DNA from: Jejubacter sp036620675
Lineage (GTDB): Bacteria > Pseudomonadota > Gammaproteobacteria > Enterobacterales > Enterobacteriaceae
DNA length: 32,473 nucleotides
Strand: one strand, 5' to 3'
Assembly (NCBI GenBank): GCA_036620675.1
Contig: JAZHEE010000044.1
The position numbers and the translations under genes are program-made. The notes under the pieces are model-generated. The model did no database searches, was not told where the DNA came from, and was given only the letters and a program-made list of their open reading frames with translations. Positions 8,034 through 16,354 of this stretch are shown piece by piece (position 1 is the stretch's first letter; every line of letters starts with the position of its first letter).

Positions 8034-9491
8034 GTGTCTGAACTGTCTCAACTCTCCCCGCAGCCGCTGTGGGATATTTTCGCCAAAATCTGTTCCATTC
8101 CTCACCCTTCCTACCACGAAGAGCAACTGGCACAGCATATTCTCGACTGGGCGAAAGAGAAGGGCCTGCACGCGGAACGCGATCGGGCCGGTAATATTTT
8201 GATCCGCAAGGCGGCGACGCCGGGCATGGAGAACCGCAAGCCGGTAGCGCTCCAGGCGCATCTGGATATGGTTCCCCAGAAAAACAACGATACTGAGCAC
8301 GACTTCACCAAAGATCCCATCCGCCCTTATATCGACGGCGAATGGGTCAAAGCGCGCGGCACAACGCTGGGCGCCGATAATGGCATCGGTATGGCCTCGG
8401 CGCTGGCGGTGCTGGCAGATGACAGCGTTGAGCACGGCCCGCTGGAAGTGCTGCTGACTATGACCGAAGAAGCGGGCATGGACGGCGCCTTTGCGCTGCA
8501 GCCCAACTGGTTGCAGGCGGAGATTCTGATCAACACCGACTCCGAAGAAGAAGGGGAGATCTATATGGGTTGCGCCGGCGGCGTTGACGCTATCTCTACC
8601 CTGCCCCTGACCCGTGAAGCGCTGCCCGACGGTTTCGAAACCGTTAAGCTGACCCTGAAAGGGCTAAAAGGCGGTCACTCCGGTGCCGAAATCCACCTGG
8701 GACTGGGCAATGCCAACAAACTGCTGGCCCGTTTCCTGCGCGAACAGGCGCCGCGGTTGGATCTGCGTCTTATCGACTTTACCGGCGGCACATTGCGTAA
8801 CGCCATCCCGCGCGAAGCCTTTGCCACTCTGGCGGTCAGCAAAGCCCAGGCGCAGGAGCTGAAACAGCAGGTCGCCGATTATCTGGCGGTGCTGCAAAAT
8901 GAGCTCTCTCAGGTTGAGAAAAACCTGACTATTCAGTTGGAGCCGGTTCACGCGGAACATCAACCGCTGGACAAACAGAGCCGCGATACCTTCCTGAACC
9001 TGCTGAACGCCACGCCGAACGGCGTTATTCGCAACTCCGACGTAGTGAAAGGGGTGGTGGAAACTTCCCTGAACCTGGGCGTGGTCACCACGGAAGGCGA
9101 CAAGGCGCAGATTATCTGCCTTATTCGTTCACTTATCGACAGCGGCAAAGATTACGTGGTGAGCATGCTCGCTTCCCTCAATGCGCTGGCAGGCGCCACG
9201 CTCGAAGCGAAAGGCAGCTATCCAGGCTGGCAACCGGATGACAAATCGCCGGTAATGCAGCTGGTGCGCGAAACCTATCAGCGCCTGTTTAACAAGACGC
9301 CGAACATCATGGTGATTCATGCCGGTCTGGAATGCGGCCTGTTCAAGAAACCTTATCCGGAAATGGATATGGTCTCTATCGGGCCAACCATTACCGGCCC
9401 GCACTCGCCGGATGAGCAGGTTCATATCGAAAGCGTGGGTCAGTACTGGAAACTACTGACCGAACTTTTGAAATCCATTCCTGCGAAGTAA
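8034..9491 (+). CDS. pepD: Peptidase D (aminoacyl-histidine dipeptidase, carnosinase)
   Basis: PepD is a zinc-dependent M20-family dipeptidase that cleaves Xaa-His and other unblocked dipeptides in the cytosol. The 485 residues match E. coli. The start is a GTG at 8034 with AAGGAG seven bases upstream, the same start type as in E. coli. Metal-site motifs are complete: LQAHLDMVPQ (His about 76), TLGADNGIGMA, the catalytic pair in TMTEEAGMDG, NTDSEEEGEIY, and the late GPHSPDEQVH histidine. The dimerisation (lid) domain lies between about 200 and 385. It is a single gene divergent from gpt, ended by a hairpin shared with dinB. Confidence 0.97.
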   Translation: MSELSQLSPQPLWDIFAKICSIPHPSYHEEQLAQHILDWAKEKGLHAERDRAGNILIRKAATPGMENRKPVALQAHLDMVPQKNNDTEHDFTKDPIRPYIDGEWVKARGTTLGADNGIGMASALAVLADDSVEHGPLEVLLTMTEEAGMDGAFALQPNWLQAEILINTDSEEEGEIYMGCAGGVDAISTLPLTREALPDGFETVKLTLKGLKGGHSGAEIHLGLGNANKLLARFLREQAPRLDLRLIDFTGGTLRNAIPREAFATLAVSKAQAQELKQQVADYLAVLQNELSQVEKNLTIQLEPVHAEHQPLDKQSRDTFLNLLNATPNGVIRNSDVVKGVVETSLNLGVVTTEGDKAQIICLIRSLIDSGKDYVVSMLASLNALAGATLEAKGSYPGWQPDDKSPVMQLVRETYQRLFNKTPNIMVIHAGLECGLFKKPYPEMDMVSIGPTITGPHSPDEQVHIESVGQYWKLLTELLKSIPAK

Positions 9492-9501
9492 GCAGTTACC
9501 C

Positions 9502-9530
9502 ACCGGCTCCCGAGGGAGCCGGTCTGCTTT
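9502..9530 (+). terminator. pepD terminator
   Basis: An inverted repeat (ACCGGCTCC against GGAGCCGGT) lies in the 37-base gap between the convergent genes pepD and dinB, followed by the T-rich CTGCTTT. It is moderately convincing because the T-run is short. Confidence 0.65.
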
Positions 9531-10584
9531 ATAGCCCCAGCACTAACTGGCGCTCCAGTTCCGGCGCCAGAAGCGTGACGTGCAGCCCCACCAGCCGAAC
9601 ACCGCGCCCCCCGCGTCGCTCGTCCCAGGTTTTACGCGCCGTCGCCAGAAGATCCTCTTTATTTAATCGCGGCCAGACGTGCTCCTGAGTCGTTAGCTGG
9701 AAATCAGCAAATTTCAGCTTAACGCCCTGGCGGGCAATTAGCAGATCTGGTTTCACCTTAGCCAGCCGCCTTTCCAGTTCAGGATAGAGCCGTTCAATGA
9801 TCTCTGCACACTCATGCCATTCATGAATATCCTGAGCCAGCGTGCGCTCCACGCCAACCGATTTACGCAATCGGTCAGTGTTTACTGCGCGTGGATCAAC
9901 GCCGTGGCTGCGTTCCCACAGTACCCGACCAAACTTGCCAAAACGCTTAAGCAGCATGGCAAGATCGCTGCGCTGCACGTCGGCGCAGGTACGCAATCCC
10001 ATCTCCTCCAGGCGTGCCGCCGTCACTTTCCCTACCCCGGGAATTTTGGCAAGTTTCAGCCCGGCCAGAAAATCGCCCATCGATTCCGGCGTGATCACAT
10101 ACTGGCCATCTGGCTTATTCAGATCGGATGCTATTTTGGCCAGAAACTTAATCGGCGCTACCCCGGCCGAGGCCGTAAGATTCAGCTCCCGGGCGATGGT
10201 GGCGCGAATTTCTTTGGCCATCAGCGTAGCGGAGCCGTGGCAGTGCGGACTGTCGGTCACATCCAGATAGGCTTCGTCCAGCGACAGTGGTTCAATGCAC
10301 GAAGTATAGCGACTAAAGATTTCCCGGATATGGGCGGACGCCTCTTTATAAGCATCGAAACGCCCCGGCAGTAGAGTCAGGTGCGGGCAGAGTTTAAGCG
10401 CCATGGCGGTGGGCATGGCGCTGCGTACGCCATATTTACGCGCCGGATAGTTGGCGGTGCTGATAACGCCGCGCCGCTCCCGGCTGCCGCCGATGGCCAG
10501 CGGAATATCACGCAGCGCCGGGTTATCCCGCATCTCGACGGCTGCGAAAAAGCAGTCCATATCGACATGAATAATCTTGCGCAT
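9529..10584 (-). CDS. dinB: DNA polymerase IV
   Basis: DinB is the Y-family translesion polymerase induced by the SOS response. The 351 residues match the family. The palm carries the metal-binding aspartate in HVDMDCFFAAVE (Asp8) and the SLDEAYLD pair (about 103-104). The little-finger domain is complete and the protein ends in QLVLGL, the beta-clamp-binding motif. The start ATG is preceded, 14 bases upstream, by a LexA operator. In E. coli dinB is followed by yafN-yafO-yafP; here pepD follows convergently and no yafN/yafO toxin-antitoxin genes are present. Confidence 0.97.
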   Translation of the reverse strand: MRKIIHVDMDCFFAAVEMRDNPALRDIPLAIGGSRERRGVISTANYPARKYGVRSAMPTAMALKLCPHLTLLPGRFDAYKEASAHIREIFSRYTSCIEPLSLDEAYLDVTDSPHCHGSATLMAKEIRATIARELNLTASAGVAPIKFLAKIASDLNKPDGQYVITPESMGDFLAGLKLAKIPGVGKVTAARLEEMGLRTCADVQRSDLAMLLKRFGKFGRVLWERSHGVDPRAVNTDRLRKSVGVERTLAQDIHEWHECAEIIERLYPELERRLAKVKPDLLIARQGVKLKFADFQLTTQEHVWPRLNKEDLLATARKTWDERRGGRGVRLVGLHVTLLAPELERQLVLGL

Positions 10585-10597
10585 AGTTTACCACCAC

Positions 10598-10617
10598 AAC
10601 TGTATATGCATACAGGA
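10598..10617 (-). promoter_or_regulatory. LexA operator (SOS box) of dinB
   Basis: The core CTGTATATGCATACAG (10600-10615) fits the LexA consensus CTG-N10-CAG with an AT-rich, almost fully palindromic centre. It lies just upstream of dinB, where the promoter is expected. Confidence 0.9.
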
Positions 10618-10768
10618 TAGAAAAAGATACGCCGGACTGCAACGCTTTCCCGCCACTATCGGCGGCAAGAATACGCCTTCTCCGGCGCACTGGGGTGAAA
10701 AAGGATAAGAAGTCAGAAGATTAGAAAAATCTCGTTGCCAGGTGACAGGAACAGTAAAATAGCAGCTA

Positions 10769-11575
10769 ATGGACAAAAATAACTCACGACTCAACGAACT
10801 TCATCAACGCTGGCGACTCACCGCCGATGGCGCTCCGTTTCGCACCCACAGTAGTCTGCTCCAGCCAGTGTTATACCGCGGACTGCCCGCCATGGTGAAG
10901 ATAGCCCTGTGCCAGGAAGAGTACCAGGGCGGTCTGGTGATGCAATTCTGGAACGGCGAAGGCGCGGCCCGGGTCTACCAGCGGGACGACGAGGCGCTAC
11001 TGCTGGAACGCGCTGCCTGTCGGCGAACGCTAATCGGGATGGTCGCCGCAGGCAAAGACGACGAAGCAACCCGAATTCTCTGTGACGCGGTTAATCGCCT
11101 GCACCGACACAAGGCCCCACAATCATTATTCCTGACGCCGCTAAAGCGGCGACTGGCCGCCCTGGAACAGGCCACCGCCGCCCCTTACCCGCATGCGGCG
11201 GCCATTGCCAGAGAATTGTTAAGCGATCCTCATCCCTCTGTTGTACTACACGGCGATATTCACCATGCCAATATTATCGATGCGCAACGAGGCTGGATCG
11301 CCATCGACCCCAAAGGACTGTCAGGCGAACGAGGATACGACTTCGCCAATATTTTGTGTAACCCTGACGAGGCGACAGCGCTGACTCCCGGACGACTGCT
11401 ACGCCAGACAGAGATTATCGCCGAATGCAGCGCTCTTGACCGCCAACGACTGCTGGCATGGGTGGCGGTTCACGCCGCGCTTTCAGCCGCGTGGCTGGAG
11501 GAAGAGGGCGCCGCTCCCGGCTGGAGACTGAGCGTTTCACAGACGGCTATGGCGCTGTTAAAGAAGAAAGGTTAA
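10769..11575 (+). CDS. APH(6)/hydroxyurea-type phosphotransferase family kinase
   Basis: This 268-residue soluble protein belongs to the aminoglycoside/hydroxyurea kinase family (streptomycin 6-phosphotransferase type). The catalytic-loop motif VVLHGDIHHANII is intact, with catalytic Asp about 163, and is followed by the metal-binding motif GWIAIDPKGLSGERGYDFANIL. Length is close to StrB/APH(6)-Id (about 278), but the sequence is only distantly similar to acquired resistance enzymes. The family phosphorylates streptomycin or hydroxyurea in some members; the substrate here is unknown. The ribosome site is weak. It is a single gene, divergent from dinB and convergent with nqrM with a shared terminator. 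Composition matches the neighbours, so there is no sign of recent acquisition. Confidence 0.82.
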   Translation: MDKNNSRLNELHQRWRLTADGAPFRTHSSLLQPVLYRGLPAMVKIALCQEEYQGGLVMQFWNGEGAARVYQRDDEALLLERAACRRTLIGMVAAGKDDEATRILCDAVNRLHRHKAPQSLFLTPLKRRLAALEQATAAPYPHAAAIARELLSDPHPSVVLHGDIHHANIIDAQRGWIAIDPKGLSGERGYDFANILCNPDEATALTPGRLLRQTEIIAECSALDRQRLLAWVAVHAALSAAWLEEEGAAPGWRLSVSQTAMALLKKKG

Positions 11576-11588
11576 CGCAATAAAAAGA

Positions 11589-11615
11589 AAAGGCCCGGAC
11601 ATTCTCCGGGCCTTT
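11589..11615. terminator. Bidirectional terminator between the APH-like gene and nqrM
   Basis: A perfect ten-base-pair hairpin (AAAGGCCCGG / CCGGGCCTTT, loop of seven) lies between two convergent genes and is suitable for both directions. Confidence 0.85.
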
Positions 11616-11625
11616 CGTCATCGGG

Positions 11626-11850
11626 TTACAGAATCCGATCCTGCTCCAGCTTCTGCCGACGCTGTGCCGCCGCCATTCGCGCCTTACGGGCATCGCAAGG
11701 CTCCGGACAGTCGCACACCTTCTCAAGGCCCAGCGAACTAATGCCTCCACAGCTACCCTGCAGCGACTTACGCTTCACAATATAGCCCAGCGACATACCC
11801 AGAATCACCAGGGCGAAGATGGCGAAGCTCGCCAGAAATACCGTTAGCAT
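11626..11850 (-). CDS. nqrM: NqrM, Na+-NQR maturation factor
   Basis: NqrM is a small membrane protein needed to assemble active Na+-NQR, probably by delivering iron for the Cys-ligated iron centre between NqrD and NqrE. Starting at 11850, just behind a strong GGAGG ribosome site, gives 74 residues; an earlier ATG at 11862 overlaps the nqrF stop and is less likely. An N-terminal membrane helix (about 2-25) precedes the cysteine motif SCGG...VCDCPEPCDARK, which is the family signature. It is last in the nqr operon, ending at a shared terminator. Confidence 0.93.
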   Translation of the reverse strand: MLTVFLASFAIFALVILGMSLGYIVKRKSLQGSCGGISSLGLEKVCDCPEPCDARKARMAAAQRRQKLEQDRIL

Positions 11851-11861
11851 TTCGGCCTCCA

Positions 11862-13085
11862 TCAACCGCCGAAGTCGTCGAGCAGGATGTTTTCATCCTC
11901 CACGCCGAGATCCTTCAGCATTTTAATCACCGCCGCGTTCATTACCGGCGGCCCACACATATAGAACTCACAATCTTCCGGCGCCGGATGATCGCGCAGA
12001 TAGTTCTCATACAGAACATTGTGGATGAAGCCTGTATGACCCGTCCAGTTATCCTCTTCCAGCGGTTCGGAAAGCGCGACATGGAAGGTGAAATTCGGAT
12101 TTTCACGAGCCAGTTGTTCGAACTCATCCTGGTAGAACATTTCACGCAGCGAACGGGCGCCATACCAGAAGCTAATCTTACGCTTGCTGCCCAGACGTTT
12201 AAGCTGATCGAAGATATGGGAACGCATCGGCGCCATACCCGCACCACCACCGATGAAGACCATTTCGGCGTCGGTCTCTTTGGCGAAGAATTCGCCAAAC
12301 GGGCCAGAGATGGTCACCTTATCGCCCGCCTTCAGCGACCAGATATAGGAAGACATAATCCCCGGCGCCACATCAGGCAGGCGTGGCGGCGGAGTGGCGA
12401 TACGCACGTTGAGCATAATAATGCCCTTCTCTTCCGGATAGTTCGCCATGGAGTAAGCGCGCACTACCTGCTCTTTGCTTTCAGAGACGTAGCGGAACAG
12501 ATTGAACTTGTCCCAGTCTTCACGGTATTCATCCGGTACGTCGAAGTCTGCATAAGCGACCTTATGGGGCGGGCATTCGATCTGAATGTAGCCCCCGGCA
12601 CGGAATGGCACCACTTCCCCTTCCGGAATCTTCAGCTTCAGCTCTTTGATAAAGGTGGCCTTGTTATCGTTAGAGATAACCTCACATTCCCACTTCTTCA
12701 CCCCAAAGATCTCTTCCGGCAGCTCCAGCTTCATATCGCGTTTTACCGCGACCTGACAGGCCAGACGACAGCCCTCTTTGGCTTCGCGTTTAGTGATGTG
12801 CGAAAGCTCGGTCGGCAGGATGTCGCCGCCGCCCTCTTTCACCGTGACCCGGCACTGGCCACAGGAGCCGCCACCGCCACAGGCGGAGGAGATAAAAATC
12901 CCCTGCTCGGCCAGGGTGTTAAGCAGCTTACCGCCAGCCGGCGAATGGAACTGTTTGTCCGCCTCGTTATTAATCTCAATCAGCACGTCGCCGGAATTAA
13001 CCAGCTTCGATCGGGCAAAGATAATCAGCAGCGCCAGCGCCAGTACGATTAGCGTAAACATGACTACGCCAAGAATAATTTCCAT
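11862..13085 (-). CDS. nqrF: Na+-translocating NADH:quinone reductase subunit F
   Basis: NqrF is the electron-input subunit of Na+-NQR. It oxidises NADH through FAD and passes electrons to a 2Fe-2S centre. The 407 residues carry one N-terminal membrane helix (about 3-25), a ferredoxin-like domain with cluster cysteines at about 69, 75, 78 and 110 (ACGGGGSCGQC...C), the FAD-binding RAYSMANYP motif and a C-terminal NADH-binding domain with GGGAGMAPMRSH and YMCGPPVMN. It follows nqrE after 12 bases and is followed closely by nqrM. All key residues are present. Confidence 0.98.
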   Translation of the reverse strand: MEIILGVVMFTLIVLALALLIIFARSKLVNSGDVLIEINNEADKQFHSPAGGKLLNTLAEQGIFISSACGGGGSCGQCRVTVKEGGGDILPTELSHITKREAKEGCRLACQVAVKRDMKLELPEEIFGVKKWECEVISNDNKATFIKELKLKIPEGEVVPFRAGGYIQIECPPHKVAYADFDVPDEYREDWDKFNLFRYVSESKEQVVRAYSMANYPEEKGIIMLNVRIATPPPRLPDVAPGIMSSYIWSLKAGDKVTISGPFGEFFAKETDAEMVFIGGGAGMAPMRSHIFDQLKRLGSKRKISFWYGARSLREMFYQDEFEQLARENPNFTFHVALSEPLEEDNWTGHTGFIHNVLYENYLRDHPAPEDCEFYMCGPPVMNAAVIKMLKDLGVEDENILLDDFGG

Positions 13086-13097
13086 CTGTTACGCCCC

Positions 13098-13694
13098 TTA
13101 TAGCTGCACACCGGAGAATGACATAAAGCCCAGCGCCATCAGTCCGGTGGTGATAAAGGTGATCCCAAGCCCGCGCAGCCCTGCCGGCACGCTGGAGTAC
13201 TTCATCTTTTCACGAATCCCTGCCAGCGCGACTATCGCCAGCATCCAGCCCATGCCGGAACCCAGGCCATAAACGATGGACTCCGGGAAGTTGTAATCGC
13301 GCTGAACCATAAAAGAGACGCCGCCAAAGATGGCACAGTTCACCGCAATCAGCGGCAGGAAGATCCCCAGCGCGTTATAGAGCGACGGGAAGAAGCGATC
13401 CAGCGTCATTTCCAGAATCTGCACCAGGGCTGCAATCACGCCGATAAAGGTAATGAAGTTCAGGAAACTGAGATCGATACCTTCCACCAGCGCGCCATCG
13501 CGCAGCACCAGGTTATAAATCAGGTTATTGACCGGCACCGAAATTCCCAGCACTACAGTCACCGCGACGCCAAGGCCAAAGGCCGTAGAAACCTTCTTCG
13601 ATACCGCCAGGAAAGTACACATCCCCAGGAAGAAGGCCAGCGCCATGTTCTCAACGAACACCGCGCGCACGAACAGACTAATATAGTGAGCCAT
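13098..13694 (-). CDS. nqrE: Na+-translocating NADH:quinone reductase subunit E
   Basis: NqrE is a six-helix integral membrane subunit of Na+-NQR. Together with its homologue NqrD it holds an intramembrane iron centre. Starting at the ATG at 13694 gives 198 residues, as in Vibrio; AAGGAG, formed by the last codons of nqrD, lies six bases upstream. A GTG one codon earlier is also in frame. Conserved stretches are FVENMALAFFLGMCTFLAVS, with one ligand cysteine, and FLPLIAVNCAIFGG, with the other. The stop of nqrD and this start are only a few bases apart, indicating coupled translation. Confidence 0.97.
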   Translation of the reverse strand: MAHYISLFVRAVFVENMALAFFLGMCTFLAVSKKVSTAFGLGVAVTVVLGISVPVNNLIYNLVLRDGALVEGIDLSFLNFITFIGVIAALVQILEMTLDRFFPSLYNALGIFLPLIAVNCAIFGGVSFMVQRDYNFPESIVYGLGSGMGWMLAIVALAGIREKMKYSSVPAGLRGLGITFITTGLMALGFMSFSGVQL

Positions 13695-13697
13695 CAC

Positions 13698-14336
13698 TTA
13701 CTCCTTCTCCTGCTGTTGCGGCTTCAGGGTACGCAGCGCCCAGATCAGCAGCCCGATCAGGAAGAAAGCGCTGGGTGCCAGCAGGAACAGGCCGTTCGGC
13801 AGATACCAGCCGCCATTCTGCACCGTATCCAGCACGGTAACGCCGAACAGCTTACCGCTGCCGAACAGTTCACGCACAAAGCCCACCACCAGCAGAATCG
13901 CTCCGTAGCCAAGACCATTGCCGATACCGTCCATAAAGCTTGCCATCGGCGGCGACTTCATCGCATAAGCCTCGGCGCGCCCCATCACGATACAGTTGGT
14001 GATAATCAGCCCCACGAACACCGACAGCTGCTTGGAGATTTCATACGCAAAGGCCCGCAGGACCTGGTCCACCACGATAACCAACGAAGCGATGATCGCC
14101 ATCTGCACGATAATACGCACACTACTGGGGATCTGCTTGCGGATCATAGAGATAAACATACTGGAGAACGCAGTCACCAGCGTTACAGCAATCGCCATAA
14201 CGAAAGCGGTCTCCAGTTTGGTGGTCACCGCCAACGCTGAACAAATCCCAAGGATTTGCAGCGTGATAGGGTTGTTTTCCACCAGCGGGCTGACCAGAAC
14301 CCGCTTAATCTCTGTCATGTCGCCCATTTCAGCCAT
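13698..14336 (-). CDS. nqrD: Na+-translocating NADH:quinone reductase subunit D
   Basis: NqrD is a membrane subunit of Na+-NQR, homologous to NqrE. The chosen ATG at 14336 gives 212 residues, close to the usual 210; AAGGAG lies nine bases upstream and the start overlaps the nqrC stop by eight bases. A GTG at 14354 is in frame but would put the ribosome site inside the gene. Signature segments are LGICSALAVTTKLETAFVM, with one metal-ligand cysteine, and SVFVGLIITNCIVMGRAEA, with the second. It has six predicted membrane helices. Confidence 0.97.
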   Translation of the reverse strand: MAEMGDMTEIKRVLVSPLVENNPITLQILGICSALAVTTKLETAFVMAIAVTLVTAFSSMFISMIRKQIPSSVRIIVQMAIIASLVIVVDQVLRAFAYEISKQLSVFVGLIITNCIVMGRAEAYAMKSPPMASFMDGIGNGLGYGAILLVVGFVRELFGSGKLFGVTVLDTVQNGGWYLPNGLFLLAPSAFFLIGLLIWALRTLKPQQQEKE

Positions 14337-15120
14337 TGTTGAGCTCTCCTTCACGAACCTGTTTCAGGAAGGGACCAAAACCGTTTTCCCCCATCCAGAA
14401 ATCAAAACTGTGCTGTACGCCGTTAGAAGTCAGCGTCGCACCGGAAAGCGCATCCACCGCATACTCATCTCCCGGGCGAGCACCGCCTTTCACAACGCGA
14501 ATCGCAGGTTTGCCCTGGTCATCCAGCACCTTTTTGCCAATCCACTGACGTCGCCAGTTGGGGTTTTCCACTTCTCCGCCCAGCCCCGGGGTTTCCCCCT
14601 GGTCGTAGTAAGTAATCCCTTTTACGGTGCGACCATCGGTGTCCAGCGCCACAAAGGCGTACATCATCGACCACAGACCGTTGCCGTAGATCGGTAGTAC
14701 CAGCTCCTGCACCTTTTTATTCTCGTCGCGCACCAGATAGATTTCGACGATATTGCTGCGGCGCTTAATTCCGGCCGGATCCTGGCCGGCGCTCAGCGTC
14801 ATGCTCTGCTGCGGATCGCGCAACGCCTTCGCTGGATCGAAACTGGCCGGATCTTTATCCAGCAGCTTGCCGCTTTCCAGATCGAGCAGGCGCGGAGAGA
14901 TGCGCTCGCTGTAGATTCCCTTGACGTCATTGCTGGTCATGCCCGGTTGCATTAAACCCGCCACATCCAGGATATTGCGCTGCTTATCGAGCAGTTTCTG
15001 CTCCTGCTGGCGCGACTTTAGCCCCACCGCCGAGCCTGCCACCACCACCGAGCAGACCAGGCAGAGAACCAGCACCACCAGCAGCGTTTTACCAATGGTA
15101 TCGTTTCCTTTATTAGCCAC
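14329..15120 (-). CDS. nqrC: Na+-translocating NADH:quinone reductase subunit C
   Basis: NqrC carries a covalent FMN on a periplasmic domain anchored by one N-terminal helix (about 8-30). The start is a GTG at 15120 behind GGAGG, giving 263 residues; the gene overlaps the nqrB stop by eight bases. The flavinylation motif ALSGATLTS is intact, with the acceptor threonine at about 229. Attachment needs the flavin transferase ApbE, which is not encoded in this window although it often accompanies nqr operons in other genera. Confidence 0.96.
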   Translation of the reverse strand: MANKGNDTIGKTLLVVLVLCLVCSVVVAGSAVGLKSRQQEQKLLDKQRNILDVAGLMQPGMTSNDVKGIYSERISPRLLDLESGKLLDKDPASFDPAKALRDPQQSMTLSAGQDPAGIKRRSNIVEIYLVRDENKKVQELVLPIYGNGLWSMMYAFVALDTDGRTVKGITYYDQGETPGLGGEVENPNWRRQWIGKKVLDDQGKPAIRVVKGGARPGDEYAVDALSGATLTSNGVQHSFDFWMGENGFGPFLKQVREGELNNG

Positions 15121-16351
15121 GCGACTTCCTCCGCTTGATGTTGGCCTGCACCACCAGATAGTCAAACAGCGGCGCGAACAGGTTGGCGAACAGGATCGCC
15201 AGCATCATTCCTTCAGGATAGGCCGGATTGACCACCCTAATCAGCACGCACATCACGCCGATCAAAATGCCGTAACTCCACTTCCCTTTATCGGTAAAAG
15301 AGGCGGAAACCGGATCCGTCGCCATAAACATCATGCCGAAGGCGAAACCGCCCAGCACCAGATGCCAGTACCACGGCATCGCAAACAGCGGGTTAGTGTC
15401 AGAGCCAATCACGTTAAACAGCGAGGCGGTGGCGATCATCCCCACCATCACGCCAGCAACGATGCGCCAGGAAGCGATACGGGCAAACAGAATCACCGCG
15501 CCGCCAATCAGAATCATCAATGTGGAAACTTCGCCAATGGAGCCCGGGATGTTCCCCAGAAAGGCGTCCATCCAGCTCACCGGCTGACCGGTAGCGACGT
15601 TCACCAGAGATTCTCCGCCGCCGCTCGCCCACTGGGAAAGCGGCGTCGCGCCGGAAAAGCCATCCGCCGCCGTCCAGACCAGGTCGCCGGAAATCTGCGC
15701 CGGGTAGGCAAAGAACAGAAAAGCGCGCCCCGCCAGCGCCGGGTTCAGGAAGTTGCGCCCGGTACCGCCGAAGATCTCTTTGCCAAGCACCACGCCAAAG
15801 GAGATACCCAGCGCCGCCTGCCACAGCGGCAGAGTCGGCGGCACAATCAGCGCGAACAGAATCGAAGTGACGAAGAAACCTTCGTTAATCTCGTGCTTAC
15901 GGATAATGGAAAACAGCACTTCCCAGAAGCCCCCCACCACGAAAACCGTGATGTAAATGGGCAGGAAAAACGCCGCGCCAATAGCCATCATGCTTACCCA
16001 ACCGGCATCCGCAGCGAAACTGGCACCCAGTAAATGCGCCAGCTGATAGTGCCAGTCCCCTGCAATAACCTGCTGTAGCTGTTCCGGACTATGGAGCTTC
16101 CCCAGCGCCTGGAGGGTCTGATGCCCCACGTTGTACATGCCCCAGAACATTGCCGGGAAGACCGAGAACCAGACCAGAATCATCATACGCTTCAGGTCGA
16201 TGGCGTCGCGCACGTGGGACGCCCCGCGCGTAGCGATACCCGGCGTATAGAAGATGGTGGCTGCCGCTTCATAGAGCGGATAGTACTTCGCCAGCTTGCC
16301 GCTACCGGTAAAGTGCGGCTCCAGTTTTTCAATCAGATGCTTTAAGCCCAT
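15113..16351 (-). CDS. nqrB: Na+-translocating NADH:quinone reductase subunit B
   Basis: NqrB is the large membrane subunit that forms the sodium channel, binds riboflavin and carries a second covalent FMN. The 412 residues match the family. The flavinylation motif DGFSGATPLS puts the acceptor threonine at residue 236, the position known from Vibrio. About ten hydrophobic segments are visible, and the N-terminal cytoplasmic part contains the conserved PLYEAAATIFYTPG. GGAAGG lies upstream of the ATG. It begins three bases after the nqrA stop. Confidence 0.98.
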   Translation of the reverse strand: MGLKHLIEKLEPHFTGSGKLAKYYPLYEAAATIFYTPGIATRGASHVRDAIDLKRMMILVWFSVFPAMFWGMYNVGHQTLQALGKLHSPEQLQQVIAGDWHYQLAHLLGASFAADAGWVSMMAIGAAFFLPIYITVFVVGGFWEVLFSIIRKHEINEGFFVTSILFALIVPPTLPLWQAALGISFGVVLGKEIFGGTGRNFLNPALAGRAFLFFAYPAQISGDLVWTAADGFSGATPLSQWASGGGESLVNVATGQPVSWMDAFLGNIPGSIGEVSTLMILIGGAVILFARIASWRIVAGVMVGMIATASLFNVIGSDTNPLFAMPWYWHLVLGGFAFGMMFMATDPVSASFTDKGKWSYGILIGVMCVLIRVVNPAYPEGMMLAILFANLFAPLFDYLVVQANIKRRKSRG

Positions 16352-16354
16352 CAG

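Noticed and set aside
11988..13052. 354-residue open frame antisense to nqrF
   Set aside because: Codon-bias shadow of nqrF, no recognisable domain.
14921..16033. 370-residue open frame antisense to nqrC/nqrB
   Set aside because: Low-complexity His/Arg/Gln-rich product, no ribosome site, lying wholly over two certain nqr genes.
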